Assembly (NCBI RefSeq): GCF_020149935.1
Contig: NZ_CP083757.1
Span: forward strand, 1,674,001-1,738,000
Source: Marinilongibacter aquaticus
Lineage (GTDB): Bacteria > Bacteroidota > Bacteroidia > Cytophagales > Spirosomataceae
Direction of reading: 5' to 3'
Length of the DNA: 64,000 bases
A program made the translations under genes and the position numbers. A model generated the notes under the pieces. It was not told the DNA's origin. It searched no databases and was given only the letters and a program-made list of their open reading frames with translations. Shown one piece after another: positions 28,624-37,238 of the stretch (position 1 is its first letter; each line of letters opens with the position of its first letter).

Positions 28624-30996
28624 ATGGCCCTATCGGTTTTGTGCCGAAAACTAGTTTTAGACCAGATGAGATTGCTCTTGTTTCTCATATCGATGAGCTG
28701 TATTGGTTTGCCGGCATTCTCGCAAACAACAATATCGGGCTATGTGAAAGCAAAAGACAGCGAAATGCCCATTTCGGGTGTAAGCGTATATTGGTCTTCC
28801 GATTCAACTTCTGGCACCCAAAGCAATGCCGAGGGTTATTATTCTTTGCCATTTAATCGGAATAAAAAGCAGCTTACTTTACACTTTTCGGCTATCGGTT
28901 TTCAAAGCAAAGAATACAACATCGATGTGGAGAAACCGCAACAGCCGGATATTTTTCTTACTCCAGATGTGCAAATGCTCGACGAAGTAGCCGTGCGAAG
29001 CCGCAGCGATGAAGACAATTTAAGGCAATTGGAAACGGCCATTCGGCTCGATGTGAAAAACCTCAATAAGTTGCCCGTTGTTTTTGGCGAATCGGATGTA
29101 ATAAAGGCTCTTATGCTTCAGGCAGGAATCAGCAATGCCGGCGAAGGATCAGCGGGTTTCAATGTTCGTGGGGGAAGAACCGACCAAAATCTTATTCTGC
29201 TCGACGGCATGCCCATTTACAATTCTTCGCACCTTTTGGGCTTTTTTTCCAATTTCAATACCCAATATTTGTCTACGGCCAAATTGTACAAATCAAATTT
29301 ACCTATTGCCGAGGGCGGACGGATTTCTTCATTGCTCAACCTCCAGTCTTCGCATGCCATTCCCGACCGCAAAACAAAAACTTCGGTGGCAGTAGGGCTA
29401 ATCAGCAGCCGAGCAAAAGTGGATTATAAGCTGAACAAAAAAATGGCTCTGACCGCAGCCGCACGGATTGGCTACCCCAATATATTTATCAAAAAAGCCA
29501 AAAGTCGATTCGACCAAGCCCGGGCGGCTTTTTACGACATCAATGGCAAATGGATTTACACCCCCGACAAGCACTCTGTACTTTCGGCATCCTTATATCA
29601 CAGTTTCGACAATTTCAAGTTTTCAAAAGATACTTTGTATCAATACCAAACCAAAGCCTACGCCATCAATTACGAGAACCAAATCTCAAATCGCCTCAGC
29701 GTATCTGCCTTGCTCAGCTACAGCCATTATCAATTCAACATGTACGGTTACAGCACTCAAAGAGCCTTTGATTTAACCCAAAAACTCATTCAAAAAGACG
29801 CGAAAGTGGCATTGCATTATAAACCCAATGCTTTTTTCGGCCTAGAACTCGGGGCTTACCTTTCGCAGATCGCCAACTCACCAGGAGACCTCTCTCCCAG
29901 CAACGACCATTCCAATGTCAACCGTTTTAAAGGAATTGAAGAAGAGGGGAAAGAAAACGGACTTTTCGCAGGATTACATACGGCTGAATCGAAGAAAATA
30001 GCGGTACAAATTGGTTTGAGATACAGTTTTTTCAATACCTTTTTTCAAGGCCAAAGGTTTACTTACGCCGAAAACGCAATACCCGAAGAACAGTCCATTC
30101 TGGATACTTTGGAATACAATCACAGCACAAAAATCAGCAATTATCAAACCCTAGAGCCCAGAGCCACTGTAAAATTCAAGCTTTCGGAAAATCAATCGCT
30201 TAAATTCAATTACGGAAAACCCGTACAGTATATTCATCAAATGTCGAATACGCAGGCCATTTCGCCCGTGGATTTTTGGAAATTGAGTGATGAGTTCGTC
30301 GCTCCGCAAAGGGCCTCTTTGTATACATTGGGCTATTTCAGCAGTATTCCAAGCTTGGCTTTGCAGGCTTCTTGCGAACTTTATTACAAAGACATACACG
30401 CCGTACCCGAATATAAAAATGGTGCGAGGCTCCTGTTGAACAACCATTTGGAAACCGAACTTTTGGCGGCCAAAGGCAAAACCTATGGCTTCGAAATCGA
30501 GTTGCACAAAGCGTCTGGTTTGACAACCGGAATGATCTCTTACACTTTTTCACGTTCCTTTATCCGTACGCCTTTGGGCAATTCGGCCAATACCGTGAAT
30601 GAAGGCCGTTGGTTTCCTTCCAATTTCGACAAGCCACATATGCTGAACCTTACCCTGAACAGGAAACTAGGCGACGGTTGGTCGAGCTCTCTGAACTTCG
30701 TCTACCGTTCGGGTACGCCCACCACATTTCCCGACGGCATCTATTTGGTCAAAGGCCTGCCCGTGCCGAATTACAGCCAAAGAAACCTCAACCGTATTCC
30801 CGACTACCACCGTATGGATATCGGTTTGATCAAAGAGGGGAAAAGGGCCTCTTTTGTGTTTTCGGTTTACAATTTATACGGACGAAAAAATCCATATTCC
30901 ATTTTCTACAGCAAACAAAACCTGATCACCCGTTGGTATAAACTTTCGGTATTTGGGGCGGCCATTCCTTCCATTTCATATCAGATTACCCTATGA
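28624..30996 (+). CDS. TonB-dependent receptor with carboxypeptidase-regulatory-like N-terminal domain (copy 2)
   Basis: This paralogue of the preceding receptor shares the order regulatory-like domain, plug (FNVRGGRTDQNLILLDGMPI) and barrel, and a nearly identical C-terminal NLYGRKNPYSIF segment. ATG at 28624 gives 790 residues. An alternative ATG at 28666 gives a cleaner signal peptide (MRLLLFLISMSCIGLPAFSQ) and may be the true start. It lies 18 bases after copy 1, and its stop overlaps the start of the kelch lipoprotein gene by four bases. Sequence divergence between the copies suggests different ligands. Confidence 0.86.
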   Translation: MALSVLCRKLVLDQMRLLLFLISMSCIGLPAFSQTTISGYVKAKDSEMPISGVSVYWSSDSTSGTQSNAEGYYSLPFNRNKKQLTLHFSAIGFQSKEYNIDVEKPQQPDIFLTPDVQMLDEVAVRSRSDEDNLRQLETAIRLDVKNLNKLPVVFGESDVIKALMLQAGISNAGEGSAGFNVRGGRTDQNLILLDGMPIYNSSHLLGFFSNFNTQYLSTAKLYKSNLPIAEGGRISSLLNLQSSHAIPDRKTKTSVAVGLISSRAKVDYKLNKKMALTAAARIGYPNIFIKKAKSRFDQARAAFYDINGKWIYTPDKHSVLSASLYHSFDNFKFSKDTLYQYQTKAYAINYENQISNRLSVSALLSYSHYQFNMYGYSTQRAFDLTQKLIQKDAKVALHYKPNAFFGLELGAYLSQIANSPGDLSPSNDHSNVNRFKGIEEEGKENGLFAGLHTAESKKIAVQIGLRYSFFNTFFQGQRFTYAENAIPEEQSILDTLEYNHSTKISNYQTLEPRATVKFKLSENQSLKFNYGKPVQYIHQMSNTQAISPVDFWKLSDEFVAPQRASLYTLGYFSSIPSLALQASCELYYKDIHAVPEYKNGARLLLNNHLETELLAAKGKTYGFEIELHKASGLTTGMISYTFSRSFIRTPLGNSANTVNEGRWFPSNFDKPHMLNLTLNRKLGDGWSSSLNFVYRSGTPTTFPDGIYLVKGLPVPNYSQRNLNRIPDYHRMDIGLIKEGKRASFVFSVYNLYGRKNPYSIFYSKQNLITRWYKLSVFGAAIPSISYQITL

Positions 30997-32342
30997 GGTT
31001 CCCCAAAAACATACCTGCCTTTCTTGGCCTCTTGGGCTTGCTCGTAATCGCTTGTGAACCGGAATATGAAACAGCACCCCGGCTCAATGCGGCAGAAGTG
31101 CAGATTTTTTCGGCGGCTTGGCTTTCGGATCAGCAAATAGAAATAAGAGGCGTGATAAAGGATTTTTCCAGCAAGCTCGACGAAGACATTGGTTACCTGC
31201 TCGCAACTTCGGAAGAGCCAAACTATACGGTTTATACTGAAAAAATAAGCTCGACTGAAAACGGCTATTTCGTGGATACTTTGGCTTTAGCAGCACAGAA
31301 AGACAAGCTCTATTTTGTAAGAGGCTTTGTCAAATCCGAAGGTAAAATCCATTATACCAGTAGCTTAAATTTTAAGCATGAAAACGCGAAAACCTGGAAA
31401 AGACTGAACAATTTACCAAGTGAAGCAGGTTTGAGTTCGGGCGTTTTGTTCAAGGATTTCAATGATGAAAACATTGCTTTTGTCGGAGCCAAAACCAGTT
31501 CGCTCATGACACATTGGATTTTCGACTACCAGAAAAGTCGGCAATGGCAGGCCATTCAAGATTTCCGTTTCAGTCAGTTGGGTTTTGGGAGTTCGGGGGC
31601 TTCACGTCAAGAAATGACCTATTTCACCACGCCCAGCGGGGTTGATGCTTTCGGTGGCGGCTTTTATGCCATTGAAAACATTCCTTCACAAAGGCTGTAT
31701 CAAAGTAAATTTTGGTGGATGCTCTATCCTTTGCCCGGACAATACATCAATATGATTACCCCCAATGTGCCCAGCTCTTTCGATGGGCGACTGGTTGGGC
31801 TCAGTACAAGTGCAGGTGGCTATGTATTGGAAAACAAAAGCATGGGCAAAATGTGGGAACTCAATAGTTTTACGTGGATTGAGCGAGCAGCAATCCCTTA
31901 TGAAGGCGAAGCCCAATTCGTAACGGCCAATTCGGGTCGAAACGGACTCGTTGTCACTGAAGATCCAGCAGATCCTACTCTTGCCAATGGCCTTTGGCTT
32001 TACGATCCTGAAAAAGACAGTTGGCAAGAAAAATCGCCATTCCCCGGAAAGCCCCGATTAGAAGGCGTGGCCTTTTCCATTGGTCAAAATGCTTATTACG
32101 GATTGGGCAAAGCCAAAATAAATTTAGAACCCTTGAAAGACATTTGGCAATACGATAAAGAAAAAGACACTTGGGTCCAAATCACCGAATACCCCGGTTT
32201 GGGAAATGTAAAAGTAATGTGCGTATCGGGCTCCAATGAGGCTTATTTGGGTATGGGGTATCAGACCAATATCCAAAGTGATTTTCTGAGTTCGACCACT
32301 TCAGTAACCGATTTTTGGCTCTTTACCCCTTCTGCCCAATGA
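30993..32342 (+). CDS. Kelch-like repeat lipoprotein
   Basis: The 449-residue product has a lipoprotein signal with lipidated Cys21, then a small beta domain (about 30-120). Repeats with kelch-propeller character follow: GNLPSEAG-type loops, LWLYDPEKDSWQEKSPFPG, IWQYDKEKDTWVQITEYPG and a closing WLFTPS blade. Kelch-like lipoproteins in Bacteroidota are commonly encoded with TonB receptors and DUF4249 proteins and probably act on the cell surface. It overlaps the receptor gene before it and the DUF4249 gene after it by four bases each, which indicates tight translational coupling. Confidence 0.78.
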   Translation: MRFPKNIPAFLGLLGLLVIACEPEYETAPRLNAAEVQIFSAAWLSDQQIEIRGVIKDFSSKLDEDIGYLLATSEEPNYTVYTEKISSTENGYFVDTLALAAQKDKLYFVRGFVKSEGKIHYTSSLNFKHENAKTWKRLNNLPSEAGLSSGVLFKDFNDENIAFVGAKTSSLMTHWIFDYQKSRQWQAIQDFRFSQLGFGSSGASRQEMTYFTTPSGVDAFGGGFYAIENIPSQRLYQSKFWWMLYPLPGQYINMITPNVPSSFDGRLVGLSTSAGGYVLENKSMGKMWELNSFTWIERAAIPYEGEAQFVTANSGRNGLVVTEDPADPTLANGLWLYDPEKDSWQEKSPFPGKPRLEGVAFSIGQNAYYGLGKAKINLEPLKDIWQYDKEKDTWVQITEYPGLGNVKVMCVSGSNEAYLGMGYQTNIQSDFLSSTTSVTDFWLFTPSAQ

Positions 32343-33355
32343 GAATCATATTCTTTCTGATCGTATCCTGTCTGCTGGTCTCTTGCATCGAAGAAATCGA
32401 TTTAAGGATACAAGAGAAGGAGCCTGTTTTGGTGGTAGATGGGCAAATCACAAACCAAGCTCCGCCCTATCGGGTACGTTTGACTTTCACGGGCGGGTAC
32501 AGCTCTGGTGGTACAATCCCAAGCTACAATGCCGTAAAAGAAGCCGTAGTTTACATCGAAAATTCGCAGCAGGAAAGAGCCTATCTTGCCCCTCTTGAAA
32601 ATGAAAATGGCCTTTTCGAAACCTATGATCTGGCCTACAAAGGAGAACTTGGCGAATCGTATACTCTGCACGTCGAATTGGAAGACGGAAGACATTACCT
32701 ATCCACCCCCGAAAAAATAACCGCCGTACCCGAAATCGACAGCATTTACGCTCAAAAAGTAGATGCCTTTGAAGAAGCCGACTATTTTCAAATCTACTGC
32801 GATACAAAGGACATTTCCGGACAAAAAAATTACTACCTCTGGACCGCCTTCGGCTACGCTAGAGTGGGCAGCGTGAATCCGCAAAATTCAACGGAAATAC
32901 TGGACGCGGGCTGCCCCAGTGCATGTTGGGTGTTGCGTTATTCGCGGGATATACACATTCTCTCCGATGAATTCATTGATGGCAATACCATTGCCAAACA
33001 AGCCGTATTTCAATCGCCAATATTGGCCCGAGGCAATCACCTGATCGAAGTATCGCAATATTCCATTTCGGAACAGGCCTTCAAATACTGGACTCTTTTT
33101 AAAGAGCAAAACAATAGGCAAGGCACCATTTTCGATCCACTTCCCGCCGCTATTTTGGGCAATGTCTATTTGCAAGATTCGCCCGAAGAAAGAGTACTTG
33201 GCTACTTCTCCGCTTCGGCCGTCAGCCGAAAAAGGGTGACCATTCCCGGGGTGTTCGACGTGAACGAAGTAAACCTCAATGCTCTGTACATTTCACAAAG
33301 CGGAGGCTGTGCATTGCCCTTTGCCGATTGCGAACCACCGAAAGGCTGGGAATAA
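32339..33355 (+). CDS. DUF4249 family lipoprotein (second copy)
   Basis: Starting at the ATG that overlaps the kelch gene stop (ATGA), the 338-residue product has a short lipoprotein signal with lipidated Cys16 and the DUF4249 pattern CIEEIDL, then LVVDGQITNQAPPYRVRLT. A CPSACW segment and a C-terminal GGCALPFADCEPPKGWE give further cysteines. It ends the mirrored uptake locus (DUF4249, receptor, receptor, kelch, DUF4249). An earlier in-frame start inside the kelch gene is rejected because it would displace the signal peptide. Confidence 0.82.
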   Translation: MRIIFFLIVSCLLVSCIEEIDLRIQEKEPVLVVDGQITNQAPPYRVRLTFTGGYSSGGTIPSYNAVKEAVVYIENSQQERAYLAPLENENGLFETYDLAYKGELGESYTLHVELEDGRHYLSTPEKITAVPEIDSIYAQKVDAFEEADYFQIYCDTKDISGQKNYYLWTAFGYARVGSVNPQNSTEILDAGCPSACWVLRYSRDIHILSDEFIDGNTIAKQAVFQSPILARGNHLIEVSQYSISEQAFKYWTLFKEQNNRQGTIFDPLPAAILGNVYLQDSPEERVLGYFSASAVSRKRVTIPGVFDVNEVNLNALYISQSGGCALPFADCEPPKGWE

Positions 33356-33441
33356 AAAAAGACACCTCTCCCGCCATTCTCTGCTGTGCAGGCAATCCAA
33401 ATATTCTCTGTCAATTCCTGTTCTGACTTAAAAAATGATTA

Positions 33442-33449
33442 TATTTTTG
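33442..33449 (+). promoter_or_regulatory. Predicted -7 element for the asn-like/rSAM/halogenase-like operon
   Basis: TATTTTTG matches TAnnTTTG, 31 bases before the first gene of the operon. No good -33 TTTG was seen. It lies in the 125-base gap after the DUF4249 gene, so the three-gene operon can be transcribed separately from the uptake locus. Confidence 0.4.
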
Positions 33450-33480
33450 TTTCAAACAAAAGCGAAGTATACCCTGTATT

Positions 33481-34803
33481 ATGAATGAATATGTAGCCGA
33501 TTTCGTCAGCCTTCTCGACGACAATGAGAATACGATTTTCAATATGTCGATGGACGAAGCCCTTTCTGCCGTAACTTCTGGAGAGCCTGAAAGAGTGAGA
33601 AAGATTGAAGGACATTTTGCCTTGGTGAAAAAAGTAGGCCGAGAAGTATTCATGGCTCGCTCAATTGGGCGTCCAATGCGTTATTTCCTTGCCAAGCAAG
33701 TTTCGGGTCCACTACTTATTGTGGCCGAAAGGATTGATGAAATTTATGAGTTTTTGAAGGAAAGAAAGCTGGAAGAACAATTTCACCCTTCTTATACGCG
33801 TATGGTACCTGCCCATTTTGTGGTGCGTTTGGAGGTGATCGGTTGCCCTGATCCAAACCCGGTTTATACACGTTTCTTCGAACCCCAAAGAAACACATTG
33901 CCTACAGATCTCGATGCAATTGGCAAACTCTACATGGAAACACTGGCCTACGAGTGTGAAAAATGGTTGCGGAGCATTCCCGAAAAAGAGCCCATCGGTG
34001 TATTGTTTTCCGGAGGAATAGACAGTGGTTCAGTATTTTTGGTGGTTTATCACCTGATGAAAAAAATGGGCCTTCCGCTTCAGCGTTTGAAAGCCTTCAC
34101 CTTGGATATTGACAACGAAGGAGCAGATGCCAAACAGAGCCATGAATTCATGGATAAACTTGGGCTTTCTTTGTTCCTTGAAGTATTGAACATCCCGCAA
34201 TCCGAAATTGACTACAAAGAAACCATACGGGTTGTAGAAGATTACAAACGCTTGGACATTGAGTCGGCCACAATGGCTCTGGCTCTTTGCCGACAAATAA
34301 GAAAGACTTATCCCGACTGGAAACACCTGATCGACGGAGACGGCGGCGATGAGAACCTGAAAGACTATCCGATCGAAGAAAACTCTGAATTGACAATCCG
34401 CAGTGTCTTGAACAACACCATGCTTTATCAGGAAGGTTGGGGTGTAGACAAGATCAAACATTCCCTCACCTACTCTGGAGGGCAAAGCCGTGGATATGTA
34501 CGTTCATACGCTCCCCCTAAAACATTGGGATTCAAGGGTTTCAGCCCCTATACTTTACCGAATGTCATTGAAGTGGCCGAAGGGGTGCCTTTCATCGCAC
34601 TCACCAACTGGAGCGAAGAAGCTTTGTATGCCCTGAAAGGCGAGATCGTATCGCGTGGTATAAAAGCCTTGACCGGTTTGGATATGCCTGTATTCGAAAA
34701 AAGACGATTCCAACAAGGAGCCAGCAATGAAGAGACTTTCGACGAAATGTTCTTGAAAAGCGATATAGGTTACCGCACCTACTTCCACTCATTGTATGCT
34801 TGA
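33481..34803 (+). CDS. Asparagine-synthetase-like amidotransferase without glutaminase site
   Basis: The 440-residue protein carries the ATP-pyrophosphatase (PP-loop) domain of asparagine and beta-lactam synthetases. The PP-loop SGGIDS is at about 177-182 and DGDGGDENLKDYP, the equivalent of the family GDGADE motif, at about 285. The N-terminal region (about 1-150) keeps a remnant Ntn-hydrolase-like fold (IEGHFALV, MARSIGRPMRYF). It lacks the Cys2 nucleophile that releases ammonia from glutamine, as in beta-lactam synthetase and lasso-peptide cyclase relatives. It therefore probably adenylates a carboxylate and joins it to an amine other than glutamine-derived ammonia. The substrate is unknown. 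The radical SAM gene overlaps its 3' end by eight bases. Confidence 0.75.
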   Translation: MNEYVADFVSLLDDNENTIFNMSMDEALSAVTSGEPERVRKIEGHFALVKKVGREVFMARSIGRPMRYFLAKQVSGPLLIVAERIDEIYEFLKERKLEEQFHPSYTRMVPAHFVVRLEVIGCPDPNPVYTRFFEPQRNTLPTDLDAIGKLYMETLAYECEKWLRSIPEKEPIGVLFSGGIDSGSVFLVVYHLMKKMGLPLQRLKAFTLDIDNEGADAKQSHEFMDKLGLSLFLEVLNIPQSEIDYKETIRVVEDYKRLDIESATMALALCRQIRKTYPDWKHLIDGDGGDENLKDYPIEENSELTIRSVLNNTMLYQEGWGVDKIKHSLTYSGGQSRGYVRSYAPPKTLGFKGFSPYTLPNVIEVAEGVPFIALTNWSEEALYALKGEIVSRGIKALTGLDMPVFEKRRFQQGASNEETFDEMFLKSDIGYRTYFHSLYA

Positions 34804-35734
34804 TAAGCTGAGCACGGACGGTTTCGAGAAAAAGAAAAATGCAGTTCGCGAAGACCGTCCGTACCACTTTTTGCACGAATTGGAGCCCAACACCAATGGG
34901 CAAATGCGAAAAGTAAACACTTTGTTTCTCACAGGAAAGGAGTGCGTTTTCCATTGTTTGATGTGCGATCTTTGGAAAAATACCTTGGATAGCCCCACAC
35001 CCATAGGAGCTCTTGTCGAGCAGATCGATTATGCACTTGCCCAACTTCCCGAAGCCGAGGCCATAAAACTGTACAACAGCAGTAATTTTTTTGACGTCAC
35101 CGCAGTACCTCTGGCCGACTACCCGGCAATTGCCACAAGGCTTCAAAAATATGAAAGGGTCATTGTTGAAAACCATCCTCGACTTTGCGGGCAGCATTGC
35201 ATTGATTTTGACAAGCTATTTCCCGGAAAACTGGAAGTGGCCATGGGGCTGGAGTCTATTCATCCAGAGGTCATGTCGAAACTCAACAAGCAGATGAGTT
35301 TGGAGGATTTCGAAAAGGCTACGAAATTTCTACGCCAACACGATATTGATGTACGTGCCTTTGTGCTCTTGAACCCGCCATACCTGACAGACAGAGAAGA
35401 AAATATATATTGGGCCATAAAGGCCGTAGAATTCGCATTCGCGTGTGGCGTGAATTTTTGCACTTTAATTCCCACACGTACCGGAAACGGCATAATGGAA
35501 GAATTGGAGAAACAGGGGCTTTATCAGGCTCCCGAACTGAGCACTTTGGAAGACACTTTAGAAGCCTGCCTTTCATTGAATAAGGGTTTTGTTTTCGCCG
35601 ATACTTGGGATTTGGAAAAATTCACGACCTGTTCAGCGTGTTTAGAGCCGCGAAGAGCACGCATCGAGCAAATGAACCTGAGTCAAACTGTGTTGCCCAA
35701 AATAACCTGCAATTGCCAATCGGAAAGTGACTAA
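34796..35734 (+). CDS. Radical SAM enzyme with C-terminal cysteine cluster
   Basis: The 312-residue protein has the radical SAM cluster motif C50-x3-C54-x2-C57 (GKECVFHCLMCDLWKN). An E-x-x-H segment with GLESIHPEVMSKLNKQMSLE follows, as in the central barrel of the superfamily. Near the C terminus, C279-x2-C282 and C305-x-C307 could hold an auxiliary iron-sulfur cluster or a metal. The DLW after the third cysteine resembles the motif of a bacterial group whose members I do not recognise functionally. It is coupled on both sides, overlapping the preceding gene by eight bases and the halogenase-like gene likewise. The reaction is unknown; modification of the product made by the neighbouring ligase is inferred. 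Confidence 0.78.
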   Translation: MLDKLSTDGFEKKKNAVREDRPYHFLHELEPNTNGQMRKVNTLFLTGKECVFHCLMCDLWKNTLDSPTPIGALVEQIDYALAQLPEAEAIKLYNSSNFFDVTAVPLADYPAIATRLQKYERVIVENHPRLCGQHCIDFDKLFPGKLEVAMGLESIHPEVMSKLNKQMSLEDFEKATKFLRQHDIDVRAFVLLNPPYLTDREENIYWAIKAVEFAFACGVNFCTLIPTRTGNGIMEELEKQGLYQAPELSTLEDTLEACLSLNKGFVFADTWDLEKFTTCSACLEPRRARIEQMNLSQTVLPKITCNCQSESD

Positions 35735-37232
35735 AACCTACGACATACTCCTTATCGGCTCGGGCTTTGGCGGTTCGTTAACAGCCCTTATTATGCATCA
35801 AATGGGCTTTAAAGTATGTCTTTTGGAAAAAGGGGAACATCCGCGTTTTGCCCTAGGCGAATCTTCTACGCCAATAGCCGACATGGTTTTACGCGATATA
35901 GCCCAAAAATATGCACTGCCTTGGTTGAATAATTTTTCGCGATACGGAACATGGCAAACCCATCATCCCGATATTGTATGCGGACTGAAACGGGGGTTCA
36001 GCTATTATAAACATACCCCAAATCAGGCTTTCCAAACAGACTCTTCGCATAGCCATGAGCTTCTTGTTGCGGCCAGTGCAAGCGACACACTCTCAGATAC
36101 CAATTGGCTAAGAGCCGATTTCGACAACTTTTTGGTGGAAAAAGTAAAAGAGTATGGAATAGATTATTTCGATCAAACGAGCCTGTCAAAGCTACACAGA
36201 GAACAAGGTCAATGGAAAGTGCAAATGCAGACAAATTCAGCGAGCCGCAAGCTCAATGCCCGTTTTATTGTGGATGCTACAGGCAATGGTTTTTTACTGG
36301 ATAAACTCTTTGCGGTACAATCCTCTTCCGACACTTTCCAAACCCATTCCTTTGCGGTATATTCCCATTTTGAGCACATCATCAAATGGGCAGACGTGTT
36401 AAAGGAAAGAAACATTTCTACAAAAGATTATCCCTACCGGCCCGATGATTCGGCATTGCATCACCTACTCGATGAGGCCTGGGTGTGGTCTTTGCGATTC
36501 AACAATGGACGTACGAGTTTCGGTTTTATGGTGGATGGCACCGAAAAGCACTTGTCGCACATGCCCAGCTCTGAAATAGTCGCCTATTTTCGGAGAAATT
36601 ACCCCGATATTGACTTACTTCTTCAAAAGGCCGAGCTTTCCCGCAGTCCCGGGCGGATACTGGCCACGGAAAGACTGCAACGAAGAGCACAGAAATGCTA
36701 TGGAGAAGGCTGGGTGGCCTTGCCCCATACCGCGGGATTTGTGGACCCCATGTTCAGCACGGGTATAGCACAAAGCCTTACGGGAATAGAGAAACTGGCC
36801 GATAGCTTAAGTGCACATTTCAACAATCCTTCTGCACTCCTGCACGAACTGGAAAGCTATCAAAAGGGGCTTTTTGACGAACTGAAATTAATCGATATTC
36901 TGGTCGCAGGTTGTTACAAAAGCCTGAGGCATTTTCCTTTATTCCGTACTTGGACCATGCTGTATTTTGCCCTCACAATTCAGTACGAACAAAGAAGATT
37001 GCAGCAGCAACCTTTCGGATCCTTGCTCTGTGCCGAAAATCCCGAGCTCTTTCGGATGGTTCAAGAATCCTACTACGAATTGGAAGAGATCATTCAATCT
37101 CCAAAGGTATCTCAGGCAAAAATGCTTTCTTTCGAAGAAAATATCCGACAAAAAATTGCACCGCTAAACTCTGCAGGATTATTAAACCCCGCCGCCAAAA
37201 ACATGTATTGGCATACGGCGGCAAATTTCTGA
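35727..37232 (+). CDS. Flavin-dependent halogenase-like oxidoreductase
   Basis: The 501-residue protein, starting with GTG inside the radical SAM gene, has the FAD motif GSGFGGSLTA and a GESSTP segment (residues 44-49) as in tryptophan-halogenase relatives (GESTVP). In the conserved lysine region, LKRGFSYYKH places Lys88 where PrnA/RebH have their catalytic lysine (FKTGIRFENW). The WxWxIP motif reads W252-V-W254-S-L-R, so the proline is replaced although the downstream GRTSFGF is intact. The segment LPHTAGFVDPMFSTGI is the FAD/chloride-side loop. Halogenation, or a related flavin oxidation, of a pathway intermediate is plausible but unproven. Only six bases separate it from the convergent TauE gene. 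Confidence 0.72.
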   Translation: MTKTYDILLIGSGFGGSLTALIMHQMGFKVCLLEKGEHPRFALGESSTPIADMVLRDIAQKYALPWLNNFSRYGTWQTHHPDIVCGLKRGFSYYKHTPNQAFQTDSSHSHELLVAASASDTLSDTNWLRADFDNFLVEKVKEYGIDYFDQTSLSKLHREQGQWKVQMQTNSASRKLNARFIVDATGNGFLLDKLFAVQSSSDTFQTHSFAVYSHFEHIIKWADVLKERNISTKDYPYRPDDSALHHLLDEAWVWSLRFNNGRTSFGFMVDGTEKHLSHMPSSEIVAYFRRNYPDIDLLLQKAELSRSPGRILATERLQRRAQKCYGEGWVALPHTAGFVDPMFSTGIAQSLTGIEKLADSLSAHFNNPSALLHELESYQKGLFDELKLIDILVAGCYKSLRHFPLFRTWTMLYFALTIQYEQRRLQQQPFGSLLCAENPELFRMVQESYYELEEIIQSPKVSQAKMLSFEENIRQKIAPLNSAGLLNPAAKNMYWHTAANF

Positions 37233-37238
37233 AATCTA

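Noticed and set aside
33435-33488. 17-codon reading frame just before the asparagine-synthetase-like gene, considered as a RiPP precursor
   Set aside because: It overlaps the predicted -7 promoter element and the start of the next gene, is very short, and has no leader/core character. No credible precursor peptide was found near the operon.
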